From NCBI RefSeq assembly GCF_001307155.1, contig NZ_CP012830.1, forward strand, positions 1,667,501-1,731,500: a DNA stretch of 64,000 nucleotides. The letters are read 5' to 3'. Origin of the DNA: Pseudomonas fluorescens. GTDB taxonomy: Bacteria > Pseudomonadota > Gammaproteobacteria > Pseudomonadales > Pseudomonadaceae. Under the pieces are notes generated by a model that saw only the letters and a program-made list of their open reading frames with translations, did no database searches and had not been told where the DNA came from. Made by a program: the position numbers and the translations under genes. How positions within the stretch are numbered: position 1 is the first letter of the stretch; each line of letters opens with the position of its first letter. Positions 18,601 through 27,323 of this stretch are shown one piece after another.

Positions 18601-18641
18601 TCGATCCGTCCACCGTTGGACAGGCGATTGATCTGGCTCAT
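15624..18641 (-). CDS. soxA: Sarcosine oxidase alpha subunit
   Basis: A 1005-residue large subunit. The N-terminal part (about 1-100) has a ferredoxin-like fold, and the dinucleotide-binding domain begins near 170 (VLIVGGGPAGLAAAL). The C-terminal third (about 610-990) is a GcvT-like folate-binding domain, where methylene transfer to THF takes place. The full length equals that of characterised SoxA proteins. Its start overlaps the soxD stop by 4 bp (ATGA). The opposite strand is open over the full gene length (1034 codons), which is a composition effect and not a gene. Confidence 0.95.
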   Translation of the reverse strand: MSQINRLSNGGRIDRNKVLSFTFNGQVYKGFEGDSLAAALLANGVDIIGRSFKYSRPRGIFAAGAEEPNAVLQIGATEATQIPNVRATQQALYQGLVATSTNGWPSVNNDMMGILGKVGGKLMPPGFYYKTFMYPQSFWMTYEKYIRKAAGLGRSPTENDPDTYDYMNQHCDVLIVGGGPAGLAAALAAARSGARVILADEQEEFGGSLLDSRESLDGKPATEWVASVIAELKNTPDVLLLPRATVNGYHDHNFLTIHERLTDHLGDRAPIGQVRQRIHRVRAKRVVLATGAHERPLVYGNNDVPGNMLAGAVSTYVRRYGVAPGKKLVLSTNNDHAYRVALDWLDASLQVVAIADARSNPRGALVEEARAKGIRILTGSAVIEARGSKRVTAARVAAIDVKAHTVTSPGEWLECDLVASSGGYSPVVHLASHLGGKPIWREDILGFIPGEAPQKRVCVGGINGVYSLGDSLADGFEGGVRAASEAGFKAVEGVLPKALSRVEEPTLALFQVPHEKATARAPKQFVDLQNDVTAAAIELATREGFESVEHVKRYTALGFGTDQGKLGNVNGLAIAARSLNVTIPQMGTTMFRPNYTPVTFGAVAGRHCGHIFEPVRYTALHAWHVKNGAEFEDVGQWKRPWYFPKNGEDLHAAVKRECLAVRESVGLLDASTLGKIDIQGPDAREFLNRVYTNAWTKLDVGKARYGLMCKEDGMVFDDGVTACLADNHFVMTTTTGGAARVLQWLEIYHQTEWPDLKVYFTSVTDHWATMTLSGPNSRKLLSEVTDIDLDRDGFPFMTWKEGLVGGVPARVFRISFTGELSYEVNVQADYAMGVLEKIVEAGKKYNLTPYGTETMHVLRAEKGFIIVGQDTDSSMTPDDLNMGWCVGRTKPFSWIGWRGMNREDCVRDQRKQLVGLKPIDPTKWLPEGAQLVFNTKQTIPMSMVGHVTSSYAHNSLGYSFAMGVVKGGLKRLGERVFAPLADGSVIEAEIVSSVFFDPKGDRQNV

Positions 18642-18967
18642 ACCTTCGCTCCCAGAGCCTGCGCGGCCGCTTTCGGACTTTCAGTCTTGTCGGTGAACTG
18701 CGGCTTGGTGCCGATCTTGTAGGTTTCGAGAATCTCGTAGGTCACGGTGTCACGGGTGACGTTGAAATACTGACGGCAACCGGCGACGTGATCCCACAGC
18801 TCGTGGTGCAACCCGCGAGGGTTATCACGGAAGAACATGTAGTCACCCCACTGCTCGTCGGTGCAAGCGCTCGGGTCCAGTGGGCGCGGGATGTGCGCCT
18901 GGCCGGATGCATGGAATTCCTCTTCGGAGCGCAGTTCGCCGCAGTGAGGACAGAAGATGTGCAACAT
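18638..18967 (-). CDS. soxD: Sarcosine oxidase delta subunit
   Basis: A 109-residue zinc-binding subunit. C6 and C9 (FCPHCG) with H60 and C64 (DHVAGC) match the zinc ligands of the family. It sits between soxB and soxA and overlaps soxA by 4 bp, so the subunits are made together. It contributes to assembly and has no separate activity known. Confidence 0.93.
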   Translation of the reverse strand: MLHIFCPHCGELRSEEEFHASGQAHIPRPLDPSACTDEQWGDYMFFRDNPRGLHHELWDHVAGCRQYFNVTRDTVTYEILETYKIGTKPQFTDKTESPKAAAQALGAKV

Positions 18968-18981
18968 AGGGATTTCTCCTG

Positions 18982-20232
18982 TTAGTGGGCGACCGCAGCA
19001 GCGCCGTGTTCATCGATCAACGCACCGCTGTGGAAGCGGTCGATGGAGAAAGGTGCAGCCAATGGGTGCATTTCACCCTTGGCAAGGCTGGCGGCAAACA
19101 CGTTGCCCGAGCCTGGAGTCGCTTTGAAACCACCGGTGCCCCAACCGCAGTTGAAGAACATGTTCGGTACCGGCGTTTTCGAGATGATCGGGCAGGCGTC
19201 CGGCGTGGTGTCGACGATGCCGCCCCACTGGCGGTTCATGCGTACGCGGGACAACACCGGGAACATCTCGACGATGGCCTGGATGGTGTGCTCGATCACC
19301 GGGTACGAACCGCGCTGGCCGTAGCCGTTGTAGCCGTCGATACCGGCACCGATGACCAGGTCGCCCTTGTCGGACTGGCTGATGTAACCGTGTACGGCGT
19401 TGGACATGATCACGCTGTCGATAATCGGCTTGATCGGCTCGGACACCAGCGCTTGCAGCGGGTGCGATTCGATCGGCAGACGGAAACCGGCCAGTTTGGC
19501 CATGTGCCCGGAGTTACCCGCCGTGACCACACCGACGCGCTTGGCGCCGATGAAGCCCTTGTTGGTTTCAACACCGATGCATACGCCGTTTTCCTTGCGG
19601 AAACCGATCACTTCGGTCTGCTGGATCAGGTCCACGCCCAAGGCGTCGGCCGCACGGGCAAAGCCCCAGGCCACGGCATCGTGACGGGCCACGCCGCCGC
19701 GACGCTGGACGGTAGCGCCCATCACCGGGTAGCGAGTGTTTTTCGAGCAGTCGAGGTACGGAATCTCGTCAGCCACTTGCTGAGCGGTGAGCAGTTCGCC
19801 ATCGACGCCGTTGAGGCGGTTGGCGCTGACCCGACGCTCGGAATCACGAATGTCCTGCAGGGTGTGGCACAGGTTGTAGACGCCACGCTGCGAGAACATC
19901 ACGTTGTAGTTCAGGTCCTGGGACAGACCTTCCCAGAGTTTCATCGCGTGTTCGTACAGGTGGGCCGACTCGTCCCACAGGTAGTTGGAACGCACGATGG
20001 TGGTGTTGCGCGCGGTGTTACCGCCGCCCAGCCAGCCCTTCTCGACCACGGCCACGTTAGTGATGCCGTGTTCCTTGGCCAGGTAGTAGGCGGTCGCCAG
20101 ACCATGCCCGCCGCCGCCGACGATGACCACGTCGTAGACTTTTTTCGGAGTCGGCGTGCGCCACATCCGCTGCCAGTTTTCGTGGTGGCTGAGGGAGTGT
20201 TTGAAGAGGCCGAAGCCTGAGTAGCGTTGCAT
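18982..20232 (-). CDS. soxB: Sarcosine oxidase beta subunit
   Basis: A 416-residue flavoprotein that carries the sarcosine-oxidising site. The N-terminal Rossmann motif [18 protein letters not shown] binds FAD, and the region after it should carry the covalent FMN histidine. The start at 20232 (MQRYSGFG) was chosen because GGAG lies 9 bases upstream; the ATG at 20238 would sit only 3 bases from it. It follows glyA with about 20 bp between them and precedes soxD. Confidence 0.94.
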   Translation of the reverse strand: MQRYSGFGLFKHSLSHHENWQRMWRTPTPKKVYDVVIVGGGGHGLATAYYLAKEHGITNVAVVEKGWLGGGNTARNTTIVRSNYLWDESAHLYEHAMKLWEGLSQDLNYNVMFSQRGVYNLCHTLQDIRDSERRVSANRLNGVDGELLTAQQVADEIPYLDCSKNTRYPVMGATVQRRGGVARHDAVAWGFARAADALGVDLIQQTEVIGFRKENGVCIGVETNKGFIGAKRVGVVTAGNSGHMAKLAGFRLPIESHPLQALVSEPIKPIIDSVIMSNAVHGYISQSDKGDLVIGAGIDGYNGYGQRGSYPVIEHTIQAIVEMFPVLSRVRMNRQWGGIVDTTPDACPIISKTPVPNMFFNCGWGTGGFKATPGSGNVFAASLAKGEMHPLAAPFSIDRFHSGALIDEHGAAAVAH

Positions 20233-20255
20233 AGTCATTTACTCCAAAACCGCGC

Positions 20256-21509
20256 TCAGCGATAAACCGGGAAGTCCGCGCACACAGCTGCCACATGCTT
20301 GGCAACATTGGCCTCGACATCGGCGTCGCCGAGGTTATCGAGGATGTCGCAGATCCAGCCGGCCAGTTCAATGCACTGGGTAACTTTAAAGCCGCGCGTG
20401 GTGACCGCCGGGGTGCCGATACGCAGGCCCGAGGTGACGAACGGCGATTGTGGATCGTTCGGTACGGCGTTCTTGTTCACGGTGATGTGGGCACGACCCA
20501 AAGCGGCGTCGGCTTCCTTACCGGTCAGGCCCTGACGGATCAGGCTCACCAGGAACAGGTGGTTATCCGTACCGCCGGACACTACATCGTAGCCACGTTT
20601 GATGAAAACGCTGGCCATTGCCTGTGCGTTGTCGATCACTTGTTGCTGGTAAGCCTTGAAGCCAGGCTCCAACGCTTCCTTGAAGCACACCGCCTTACCG
20701 GCGATCACGTGCATCAGCGGGCCACCCTGGGCACCGGGGAAGACTGCCGCGTTGAGCTTTTTCTCGATTTCTTCGTTAGCCTTGGCCAGGATCAGGCCGC
20801 CACGCGGACCACGCAGGGTCTTGTGGGTGGTGGTGGTCACCACGTCGGCATACGGCAGCGGGTTCGGGTACAGGCCGGCAGCGACCAGACCGGCAACGTG
20901 CGCCATGTCGACGAACAGCAGCGCACCGACCTTGTCGGCGATCTGACGGAAACGTGGGAAGTCCAGAGTCTTGGAGTAAGCCGAGAAGCCGGCGACGATC
21001 ATCTTCGGCTTGCATTCGACGGCCAGACGCTCGACTTCGTCGTAGTCGATCAGGCCGGTTTTGGTGTCGATGCCGTACTGCACGGCGTTGTACAGTTTGC
21101 CCGAGGACGACACCTTGGCGCCGTGGGTCAGGTGACCGCCATGGGCCAGGCTCATGCCGAGAATAGTGTCGCCGGCTTGCAGCAGGGCCAGGTAAACGGC
21201 GCTGTTGGCCGACGAGCCGGAGTGCGGCTGGACGTTGGCGTAGTCGGCACCGAACAACAGCTTGGCGCGTTCGATGGCCAGCGCTTCGACCTTGTCGACG
21301 TGCTCGCAGCCGCCGTAGTAGCGCTTGCCGGGATAACCTTCGGCGTATTTGTTGGTCAGGCCACTGCCTTGCGCTTCCATGACGCGTTTGCTGGTGTAGT
21401 TCTCTGACGCGATCAGCTCGATGTGATCTTCCTGGCGCAGCTCTTCGGCATTCATCGCCGCCAGCAGTGCATCGTCGTAACCCTTGATCTGGTCTTGCTT
21501 GCTGAACAT
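20256..21509 (-). CDS. glyA: Serine hydroxymethyltransferase
   Basis: A 417-residue PLP enzyme that interconverts glycine plus 5,10-methylene-THF and serine plus THF. The PLP-binding lysine is near residue 229 in [14 protein letters not shown]. It is the first gene of the minus-strand sox operon, so this paralogue is devoted to turning betaine-derived glycine into serine, using the methylene group from sarcosine oxidation. Serine then goes to SdaB. About 430 bp upstream, shared with the divergent threonine aldolase, should hold the operon promoter and a GbdR site. Confidence 0.95.
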   Translation of the reverse strand: MFSKQDQIKGYDDALLAAMNAEELRQEDHIELIASENYTSKRVMEAQGSGLTNKYAEGYPGKRYYGGCEHVDKVEALAIERAKLLFGADYANVQPHSGSSANSAVYLALLQAGDTILGMSLAHGGHLTHGAKVSSSGKLYNAVQYGIDTKTGLIDYDEVERLAVECKPKMIVAGFSAYSKTLDFPRFRQIADKVGALLFVDMAHVAGLVAAGLYPNPLPYADVVTTTTHKTLRGPRGGLILAKANEEIEKKLNAAVFPGAQGGPLMHVIAGKAVCFKEALEPGFKAYQQQVIDNAQAMASVFIKRGYDVVSGGTDNHLFLVSLIRQGLTGKEADAALGRAHITVNKNAVPNDPQSPFVTSGLRIGTPAVTTRGFKVTQCIELAGWICDILDNLGDADVEANVAKHVAAVCADFPVYR

Positions 21510-21694
21510 CGCGTCTCTCCCAGCGGCGGCTTGTGCGCCTTTCGTCTCGGTGAGGCACGTACCTTACGGCAGTGCCCTTTGGATGCGATGGTATGGCCGG
21601 CGCAGACAGGTCAAATGCCTATGGACGCCACGCAAAGGTGCGTTTACGACATGGGTTGGCACGCCGGGATAAATGCCGCCGACTGGCGGGCTCT

Positions 21695-21840
21695 TGTGGC
21701 GAGGACGCTTGCTCCCGTTCGGCCGGTCCGCGTTCGGGCGCAGCAGTCGCAATACCGGCTAATGCGCTTTATCAGACAGCCCGCATTTATTGGCTTTGGG
21801 ACCGCTACGCGATCCAGCGGGAGCAAGCTCCCTCGCCACA
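21695..21840. repeat. REPIN-like element 3 (class A, longer)
   Basis: Outer arms GTGGCGAGGACGCTTGCTCC and GGGAGCAAGCTCCCTCGCCAC with a longer middle of about 80 bases. It lies in the 428-bp glyA/ltaE divergent gap. The left arm has substitutions (GGACG instead of GGGAG), so pairing is imperfect. The remaining 21,510-21,694 holds no gene and should carry the glyA promoter. Confidence 0.85.
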
Positions 21841-21937
21841 GGGTGTTTACAACACGACTTTTCCTACAGAATCAGCAGATGTGCGCTTCCTGCAAATCTG
21901 GGTACAGTGCGCACCATCATCGACCACGGAGCCGGCC

Positions 21938-22978
21938 ATGACCGACAAGAGCCAACAATTCGCCAGCGACAACTATTCCGGTATCTGCCCGGAAGCCTGG
22001 GCCGCCATGGAACAGGCCAATCAAGGCCACCAACGCGCTTATGGCGACGATGAGTGGACGGCGCGCGCCTCGGACGATTTCCGCAAATTGTTCGAAACCG
22101 ACTGCGAAGTGTTCTTCGCCTTCAACGGCACCGCCGCAAACTCCCTGGCGCTGTCGTCACTGTGCCAGAGCTACCACAGCGTGATCTGCTCGGAAACTGC
22201 CCACGTCGAAACCGACGAGTGCGGCGCGCCGGAATTCTTCTCCAACGGCTCCAAGCTGCTGATCGCACGCACTGAAAACGGCAAGCTGACCCCGGAATCG
22301 ATCCGTGAAATCGCCCTCAAGCGCCAGGACATTCACTACCCGAAACCGCGCGTCGTGACCCTGACCCAGGCGACCGAAGTCGGCAGCATCTACACCCCGG
22401 AAGAAATCCGCGCCATCAGCGCCACCTGCAAGGAACTGGGCCTGAACCTGCACATGGACGGCGCACGCTTCTCCAACGCCTGCGCGTTCCTCAACTGCTC
22501 GCCAGCGGACCTGACCTGGAAGGCCGGTGTCGATGTGTTGTGCTTCGGCGGGACGAAAAACGGTATGGCGGTGGGTGAGGCGATTCTGTTCTTCAACCAC
22601 AAGCTGGCCGAAGACTTCGACTACCGCTGCAAACAGGCCGGGCAACTGGCGTCGAAAATGCGTTTTCTTTCGGCGCCATGGGTCGGTCTGCTGGAAAACG
22701 ACGCCTGGCTCAAACACGCCCGCCACGCCAACTACTGCGCACAGCTGCTGGCCGAGCTGGTGAGCGACATTCCGGGCGTTGAGCTGATGTTCCCGGTACA
22801 AGCCAACGGCGTGTTCCTGCAACTCTCGGAATCGGCCGTCGCGGCACTGACCGCCAAGAGCTGGCGTTTCTATACCTTCATCGGCAAAGGCGGCGCCCGC
22901 TTCATGTGCTCGTGGGATACCGAGGTAGAGCGCGTTCGGGAATTGGCGGCGGATATTCGGGAAGTGATGGCGGGGTAA
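21938..22978 (+). CDS. ltaE: Low-specificity L-threonine aldolase
   Basis: A 346-residue PLP enzyme of fold type I that cleaves threonine and allo-threonine to glycine and acetaldehyde. The PLP lysine is in CFGGTKNGMAVGE. The start at 21938 (MTDKSQQFASDNYSG) was chosen because the family begins there, although the frame is open further upstream through a REPIN element. It lies divergent from glyA and next to gbcAB, as in P. aeruginosa. It gives another route that feeds the glycine pool. Confidence 0.92.
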   Translation: MTDKSQQFASDNYSGICPEAWAAMEQANQGHQRAYGDDEWTARASDDFRKLFETDCEVFFAFNGTAANSLALSSLCQSYHSVICSETAHVETDECGAPEFFSNGSKLLIARTENGKLTPESIREIALKRQDIHYPKPRVVTLTQATEVGSIYTPEEIRAISATCKELGLNLHMDGARFSNACAFLNCSPADLTWKAGVDVLCFGGTKNGMAVGEAILFFNHKLAEDFDYRCKQAGQLASKMRFLSAPWVGLLENDAWLKHARHANYCAQLLAELVSDIPGVELMFPVQANGVFLQLSESAVAALTAKSWRFYTFIGKGGARFMCSWDTEVERVRELAADIREVMAG

Positions 22979-23005
22979 TACCCTCACCAGAATGAAATGA
23001 AACTT

Positions 23006-23138
23006 TGTGGCGAGGGAGCTTGCTCCCGCTCGGCGGCGAAGCCGTCGTAAATTCAGCAAACACGGTGCACCTGACAGACCGCATGCTCAGGATTTGGGGC
23101 TGCTCCGCAACCCAGCGGGAGCAAGCTCCCTCGCCACA
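23006..23138. repeat. REPIN-like element 4 (class A)
   Basis: Standard outer arms and inner pair (GGCGGCGAAGCCGTCGT / GGGGCTGCTCCGCAACCC). It sits between the convergent ltaE and gbcB genes. Confidence 0.87.
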
Positions 23139-23205
23139 GAAAGATGATCGTTCCCACGCAGAGCGACACTAGTGACGCTCTGCGTCCCTTCCCCGGAGTA
23201 ACGGC

Positions 23206-24306
23206 TTAGAACTCGATCCGTACATCCCCTTTCGGCACGCTGCAGCACGACAGGATGTAACCCTCGGCTTCGTCTTCTTCGGTGATCCCGCCGTTGTGCT
23301 CCATCTCGACTTCCCCGCCCAGCTTCATTACCTTGCACGTTCCGCAGATCCCCATCCCGCAGGCTTTCGGAATCAACAGGCCAAGCTTGGCGGCGGCGGC
23401 GTGGACGGTTTCACCCGGCGCCACGCGGATGCTTTTGCCGGACGCGGTGAATTCCACTTGATGCAGATCGGCTACATCGATTTCCGGGGCGTCGGCCGCT
23501 TGTTCGGCTTGCTCCACCGCATCGGCACGAGCCTCGGGCGGTGTAGCACCGAAAGATTCTTCGTGGTAACGCTTCATGTCGAAGCCAGCGGCTTCCAGCA
23601 GGCGTTTGACCGCGTGCATGTAAGGGGTCGGGCCGCAGCAGAAGACCTCGCGTTCAAGGAAGTCCGGCGCCATCAGCTCCAGCATTTTATGGTTCAGGTA
23701 GCCGCGATAACCGGCCCAAGGCTCGCCCAGTCCGTGCTTCTCACAGATCAGGTGCAGACTGAAGTTATCGATCCGCGACGCCATGTGCTCCAGCTCGCGG
23801 TGATAGATGATGTCTTTTGGCGAGCGGGCGCTGTGGATAAACACCATGTCGACATTGCCGTTGGTGTCGTAGAACCAGCGAGCCATGGACATTACCGGGG
23901 TGATCCCGACACCGCCGCTGAGATAGAGCACTTTCGGTGCGGTGAAATCCATTGCGTTAAACAGCCCGACCGGCCCGTGCACCGCCAACTCCTGGCCTTC
24001 GTGCAGGGTGTCATGCAGCCAGTTGGAAACCTTGCCGCCCGGTACGCGCTTGATGGTCACCGAAAAGCTGTAAGGCACCGACGGCGAACTGGAAATGGTG
24101 TACGAGCGCATGATCGGCACGCCCTCGATTTCCAGCTCCAGGGTGACGAACTGCCCCGGTTTGAAGAAGAACATGATCGGCTGGTCGGCCATGAAGCAGA
24201 AGGTCCGCACGTCCCAGGTTTCCTGGATGACTTTGACGCAACGGACAATGTGCCGGCCATTGGCCCAGGTCTGGGTGGTTACCGGGTTCAGGAAACTATT
24301 GGACAT
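23206..24306 (-). CDS. gbcB: Glycine betaine demethylase, reductase subunit
   Basis: A 366-residue ferredoxin:NAD(P)H reductase-type protein that passes electrons to the Rieske oxygenase GbcA. The flavin-binding motif MRSYTISSSP is followed by the NAD domain, and the C-terminal plant-type 2Fe-2S domain has the cysteines of CGMGICGTC plus a later CC in ILSCCSV. The start at 24306 (MSNSFLNPV) has GGAG 6 bases upstream; an in-frame GTG at 24318 is less well placed. It is divergent from gbcA across about 280 bp. Confidence 0.94.
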   Translation of the reverse strand: MSNSFLNPVTTQTWANGRHIVRCVKVIQETWDVRTFCFMADQPIMFFFKPGQFVTLELEIEGVPIMRSYTISSSPSVPYSFSVTIKRVPGGKVSNWLHDTLHEGQELAVHGPVGLFNAMDFTAPKVLYLSGGVGITPVMSMARWFYDTNGNVDMVFIHSARSPKDIIYHRELEHMASRIDNFSLHLICEKHGLGEPWAGYRGYLNHKMLELMAPDFLEREVFCCGPTPYMHAVKRLLEAAGFDMKRYHEESFGATPPEARADAVEQAEQAADAPEIDVADLHQVEFTASGKSIRVAPGETVHAAAAKLGLLIPKACGMGICGTCKVMKLGGEVEMEHNGGITEEDEAEGYILSCCSVPKGDVRIEF

Positions 24307-24377
24307 GCTGATCTCCACGGTCGACTGTCGACCTCATGTTGCCGATTCTGCGCAAGGTGTGCAGTGGCCACTTACCT

Positions 24378-24411
24378 ATCTACGACATTCACGTACTTAT
24401 CGCGACCAGCC
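24378..24411 (+). promoter_or_regulatory. Candidate GbdR operator in the gbcB-gbcA gap
   Basis: Two CGAC cores (24383-24386 and 24403-24406) lie 20 bp apart in direct orientation, in the contexts TACGACA and GCGACC. The second half-site shares GCGACCA-CCC with a half-site upstream of choX. GbdR is known to control gbcA and gbcB. Assignment of these bases as the operator is inference. Confidence 0.4.
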
Positions 24412-24588
24412 CACAACCACCGGGGGTTGAGCGTCGGGAACAGATTGGGCCATGTCGCCCATGGATAAGGTTCCAGCCTGCGCCGGCCCCACACTCGCCT
24501 CAACAGATAAACGCTGTTTTCTGCCTTGCGTTGCACTAACCGTAGCCACTATTCGCCGGCCACACAGATGGCCATGAGGACTTAAACG

Positions 24589-25884
24589 ATGGACGTCACC
24601 ACTACCTTGAGCTTGGGCGATCCACTGGAACCCGCACGCAAGGCCACCGCGCAGATGCTGCATGAGCGCGAGCGTACATTTTCGCTGCCACAGCCGTTCT
24701 ACTCTGATGAGCGGTTGTTCGATATCGACATGCAGGAGATCTTCCAGAAAGAGTGGCTGATCGCCGGCATGACCTGCGAAATCCCGACCAAGGGCAACTA
24801 CCTGACCCTGCAGATCGGCAAGAACCCGATCATCGTAATTCGTGGTGCGGAAGGCGTGGTCCATGCCTTCCATAACGTCTGCCGCCACCGTGGTTCGCGT
24901 CTGTGCACCAGTGAAAAAGGCAAAGTCGCCAAGCTGGTCTGCCACTACCACCAGTGGACCTACGAACTTGACGGCCGCCTGTTGTTCGCCGGCTCCGAGA
25001 TGGGCGACGACTTCGACATGAAGCAGTACGGCCTGAAACCGGTCAACGTGAAGACCGCTGGCGGCTACATCTTCGTCAGCCTCGCGGAAAACCCGCCAGC
25101 CATCGATGACTTCCTGTCGACACTGAACCATTACATGGAACCGTACGACATGGAAAACACCAAGGTGGCGGTGCAAACCACCCTGGTGGAACAGGCGAAC
25201 TGGAAACTGGTGCTGGAAAACAACCGCGAGTGCTACCACTGCAACGCGTCGCACCCGGCACTGCTGAAAACCCTGCTGGAATGGGACGACGTCACCGACC
25301 CGCGTGCCGACCAGGCGTTCAAGGACCACGTAGCCGCTTCTGCCGCTGCCTGGGAAGCCGAGAAGATTCCTTACGCACACGCCAGCTTCGGCCTGCGTAA
25401 CCGCATCGTGCGTATGCCGCTGCTCAAGGGCACCGTGTCGATGACCCTCGACGGTAAGCAAGCCTGCAAGAAACTCATGGGCCGGATCCAGAACCCGGAC
25501 CTGGGCTCGATGCGCATCCTGCACCTGCCGCACTCGTGGAACCACTGCATGGGCGATCACATCATTGTGTTCACCGTGTGGCCGATCAGTGCGCAGGAAA
25601 CCATGGTCACCACCAAATGGCTGGTGCACAAGGACGCTGTCGAAGGTGTGGATTACGACGTCGAGCGCATGCGTGAAGTCTGGGATGCGACCAACAACGA
25701 AGACCGTCGCCTGGCCGAAGAGAACCAGCGCGGGATCAACTCCACGGCGTACCAGCCAGGCCCGTACTCCAAGACTTACGAGTTCGGCGTGGTGAACTTT
25801 GTCGATTGGTACAGCGAGCGCCTGTTGAACAACCTGGGTGCAGAACCTGCGCCTTACCTCAAAGGCGTGCCGGTTCACGGTTAA
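24589..25884 (+). CDS. gbcA: Glycine betaine demethylase, Rieske oxygenase subunit
   Basis: A 431-residue Rieske non-haem iron oxygenase that removes one methyl group of glycine betaine as formaldehyde to give dimethylglycine. The Rieske cluster ligands are CRH and CHYH (about residues 99-120). The mononuclear iron site is in the segment ENNRECYHCNASHPAL and a downstream aspartate. GAGGA lies 8 bases before the start. It is divergent from its reductase gbcB and followed by an unusual 850-bp non-coding region. Confidence 0.95.
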   Translation: MDVTTTLSLGDPLEPARKATAQMLHERERTFSLPQPFYSDERLFDIDMQEIFQKEWLIAGMTCEIPTKGNYLTLQIGKNPIIVIRGAEGVVHAFHNVCRHRGSRLCTSEKGKVAKLVCHYHQWTYELDGRLLFAGSEMGDDFDMKQYGLKPVNVKTAGGYIFVSLAENPPAIDDFLSTLNHYMEPYDMENTKVAVQTTLVEQANWKLVLENNRECYHCNASHPALLKTLLEWDDVTDPRADQAFKDHVAASAAAWEAEKIPYAHASFGLRNRIVRMPLLKGTVSMTLDGKQACKKLMGRIQNPDLGSMRILHLPHSWNHCMGDHIIVFTVWPISAQETMVTTKWLVHKDAVEGVDYDVERMREVWDATNNEDRRLAEENQRGINSTAYQPGPYSKTYEFGVVNFVDWYSERLLNNLGAEPAPYLKGVPVHG

Positions 25885-25895
25885 GATCCAAAAGC

Positions 25896-25987
25896 ATCGC
25901 GAGCAGGCTCGCTCCCACAAGGGATTGGTGGTGTTCACAAATGCTGCGAACACCATCATTCAATGTGGGAACGAGCTTGCTCGCGAT
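25896..25987. repeat. REP-type inverted repeat, class B
   Basis: Arms ATCGCGAGCAGGCTCGCTCC and GGAACGAGCTTGCTCGCGAT just after gbcA; probably contributes to 3' end stability of its transcript. Confidence 0.75.
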
Positions 25988-26101
25988 AGCGTCCTACCTG
26001 TCACTACATCCCTCCCCTGAATACACACCCCTGGTCTTTAGAACTGTACGAAATATGATCTATCGCGTTCCAGCCTATATGGAACGTGGCGTACAGCCTT
26101 C

Positions 26102-26690
26102 AGCGAACAAGTTATCCACACCTCCACCCACAGCTAATGGGGACAAGTGTGGAAAGACTGAAAACTTTCTCCACAGAAACTGAATAAAATCCGTGACTTA
26201 TTCAATTGATCGGTTTTCGACAGCCACTGCCTACTTTTTGATCAAAACCCTGCAAGCCACGTTACTCATGGCTCACAGAGGATCGCAAACACCTTATCCA
26301 CAGAAGCGCCAACAGACTTTGGGGGCAACTGTGCAAACTATTCAGTACGCTGTGGAAAACCACGTCCAGGCCGCATATTTCGTGGGTTTGAACAGTCAGC
26401 GGAGGGTAAAACCCAGCATTTGGTCATTTATTAACCAGAAGCTTGAAAGCCACGACCTGTATGGCTTACAGCGGACAGCAAACATCTTATCCACAGAAGC
26501 GCCAACAGAGATTGGGGGCAAGTCGTGAGCTACACATGCCCTTATCCATTGAAAAAAGCTCGAAAAAACGCGGGGTTAGGCTGGTTGTTTTTCGTACAAG
26601 GGCTTGCAGGGCTTGAGATGCGTGGGGTGTAGCGAGGGGTGAACATGTTATCCACAGAAGCGCTAACAGGGATTGTGGGTAAATACATCA
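26102..26690. other. Iterated element with four perfect DnaA boxes
   Basis: The 850-bp gap between gbcA and the GNAT gene is A/T-richer than its surroundings and carries TTATCCACA four times in one orientation: 26112-26120, 26294-26302, 26487-26495 and 26648-26656. Three copies lie in a longer unit of about 42 bases (TTATCCACAGAAGCGC-AACAG followed by ATTGGGGGCAA-like sequence); the first copy keeps only the box and the GGGGACAA tail. Copies are 161-193 bp apart. A weaker box on the opposite strand (TGTGGAAAA) is at 26351. TTATCCACA is the canonical strong DnaA box. No gene-like frame with a ribosome binding site was found here. Confidence 0.8.
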
Positions 26691-26692
26691 GC

Positions 26693-26720
26693 CCTGTGGG
26701 AGTAGGTTTGCTCCCACAGG
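26693..26720. terminator. Short hairpin downstream of the GNAT gene
   Basis: A perfect 10-bp stem (CCTGTGGGAG / CTCCCACAGG) with an 8-base loop, 16 bases past the stop of the minus-strand GNAT gene. No T tract follows on the minus strand, so it may be a REP-type hairpin. Confidence 0.5.
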
Positions 26721-26735
26721 AACTTGGTTGATGCC

Positions 26736-27302
26736 TTAAGGCCGATACATCAAATAGGCTTCACCCGTGACCCGAATCATCGGATGGGGTGTGATCTGGC
26801 AGCTATCGACGACACGGAAGCCATGTCGCTCGTAAAACCGACGGGCACCGGTGTTCGACGCATAATCGATCAGGCTCAAGCCGTTGAGCCCCAACTGGTT
26901 GGCACGGTCGTAAGCGTAGGCGAGGAATTGTTGGCCCAGGCCCTGGTTGCGCCAGCCCTCATGCAGCGCCAGGCTCGATATGTAGAGGGTGTCGGGAATT
27001 TCCAGCTTGGCATACGGCGCCAGGACCGGATCGGTGACGGGAGCGGCCAGCGGATCGTGACGCATCACATAGCTGTGCAGCATGCCAATGACCTTGCCCT
27101 CTGCCTGCGCGATCAGGCAGTTTTGATAGGAGAAATCCACATCTTCACGGGCGTAGCGACTGGCACCGACATCCAGCAGGTCCTGGCCGGGCTCCGCCAG
27201 CTGGCTCCAGATGTAATCCGCGGCGCCTTCCGATGAAATCTGAAACAGGCGAGCAATCTCCCGCGCATCCGTGCGCAGGGCCGAACGAAATTCAACTGCC
27301 AT
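26736..27302 (-). CDS. GNAT family N-acetyltransferase
   Basis: A 188-residue acetyltransferase. The acetyl-CoA-binding motif is RNQGLGQQFL (about 117-126) and the C-terminal GARRFYERHGF segment is typical of the family. It lies downstream of etfB on the same strand with about 20 bp between them, so it may be co-transcribed with the dgc-etf operon. The substrate cannot be inferred. Confidence 0.85.
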   Translation of the reverse strand: MAVEFRSALRTDAREIARLFQISSEGAADYIWSQLAEPGQDLLDVGASRYAREDVDFSYQNCLIAQAEGKVIGMLHSYVMRHDPLAAPVTDPVLAPYAKLEIPDTLYISSLALHEGWRNQGLGQQFLAYAYDRANQLGLNGLSLIDYASNTGARRFYERHGFRVVDSCQITPHPMIRVTGEAYLMYRP

Positions 27303-27323
27303 TTACCGGGCTCCACAGGACCG

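Noticed and set aside
15618..18722. An open frame of 1034 codons on the strand opposite soxA
   Set aside because: It mirrors soxA for its whole length, has no ribosome binding site or recognisable domain, and such mirror frames are common in GC-rich Pseudomonas genes with strong third-position bias.
24397..25959. An open frame of 520 codons opposite gbcA
   Set aside because: Mirror frame of a well-supported Rieske oxygenase gene; extends through REP sequence.
26193..26528. A possible 111-residue gene in the gap after gbcA
   Set aside because: It has no ribosome binding site, runs through two copies of the DnaA-box unit read as protein, and looks non-coding.
26102..26690. Chromosome origin (oriC)
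   Set aside because: DnaA boxes are present, but there is no dnaA, rpmH, gidA or parAB nearby and no clear unwinding 13-mers; a secondary DnaA-binding locus is more likely.
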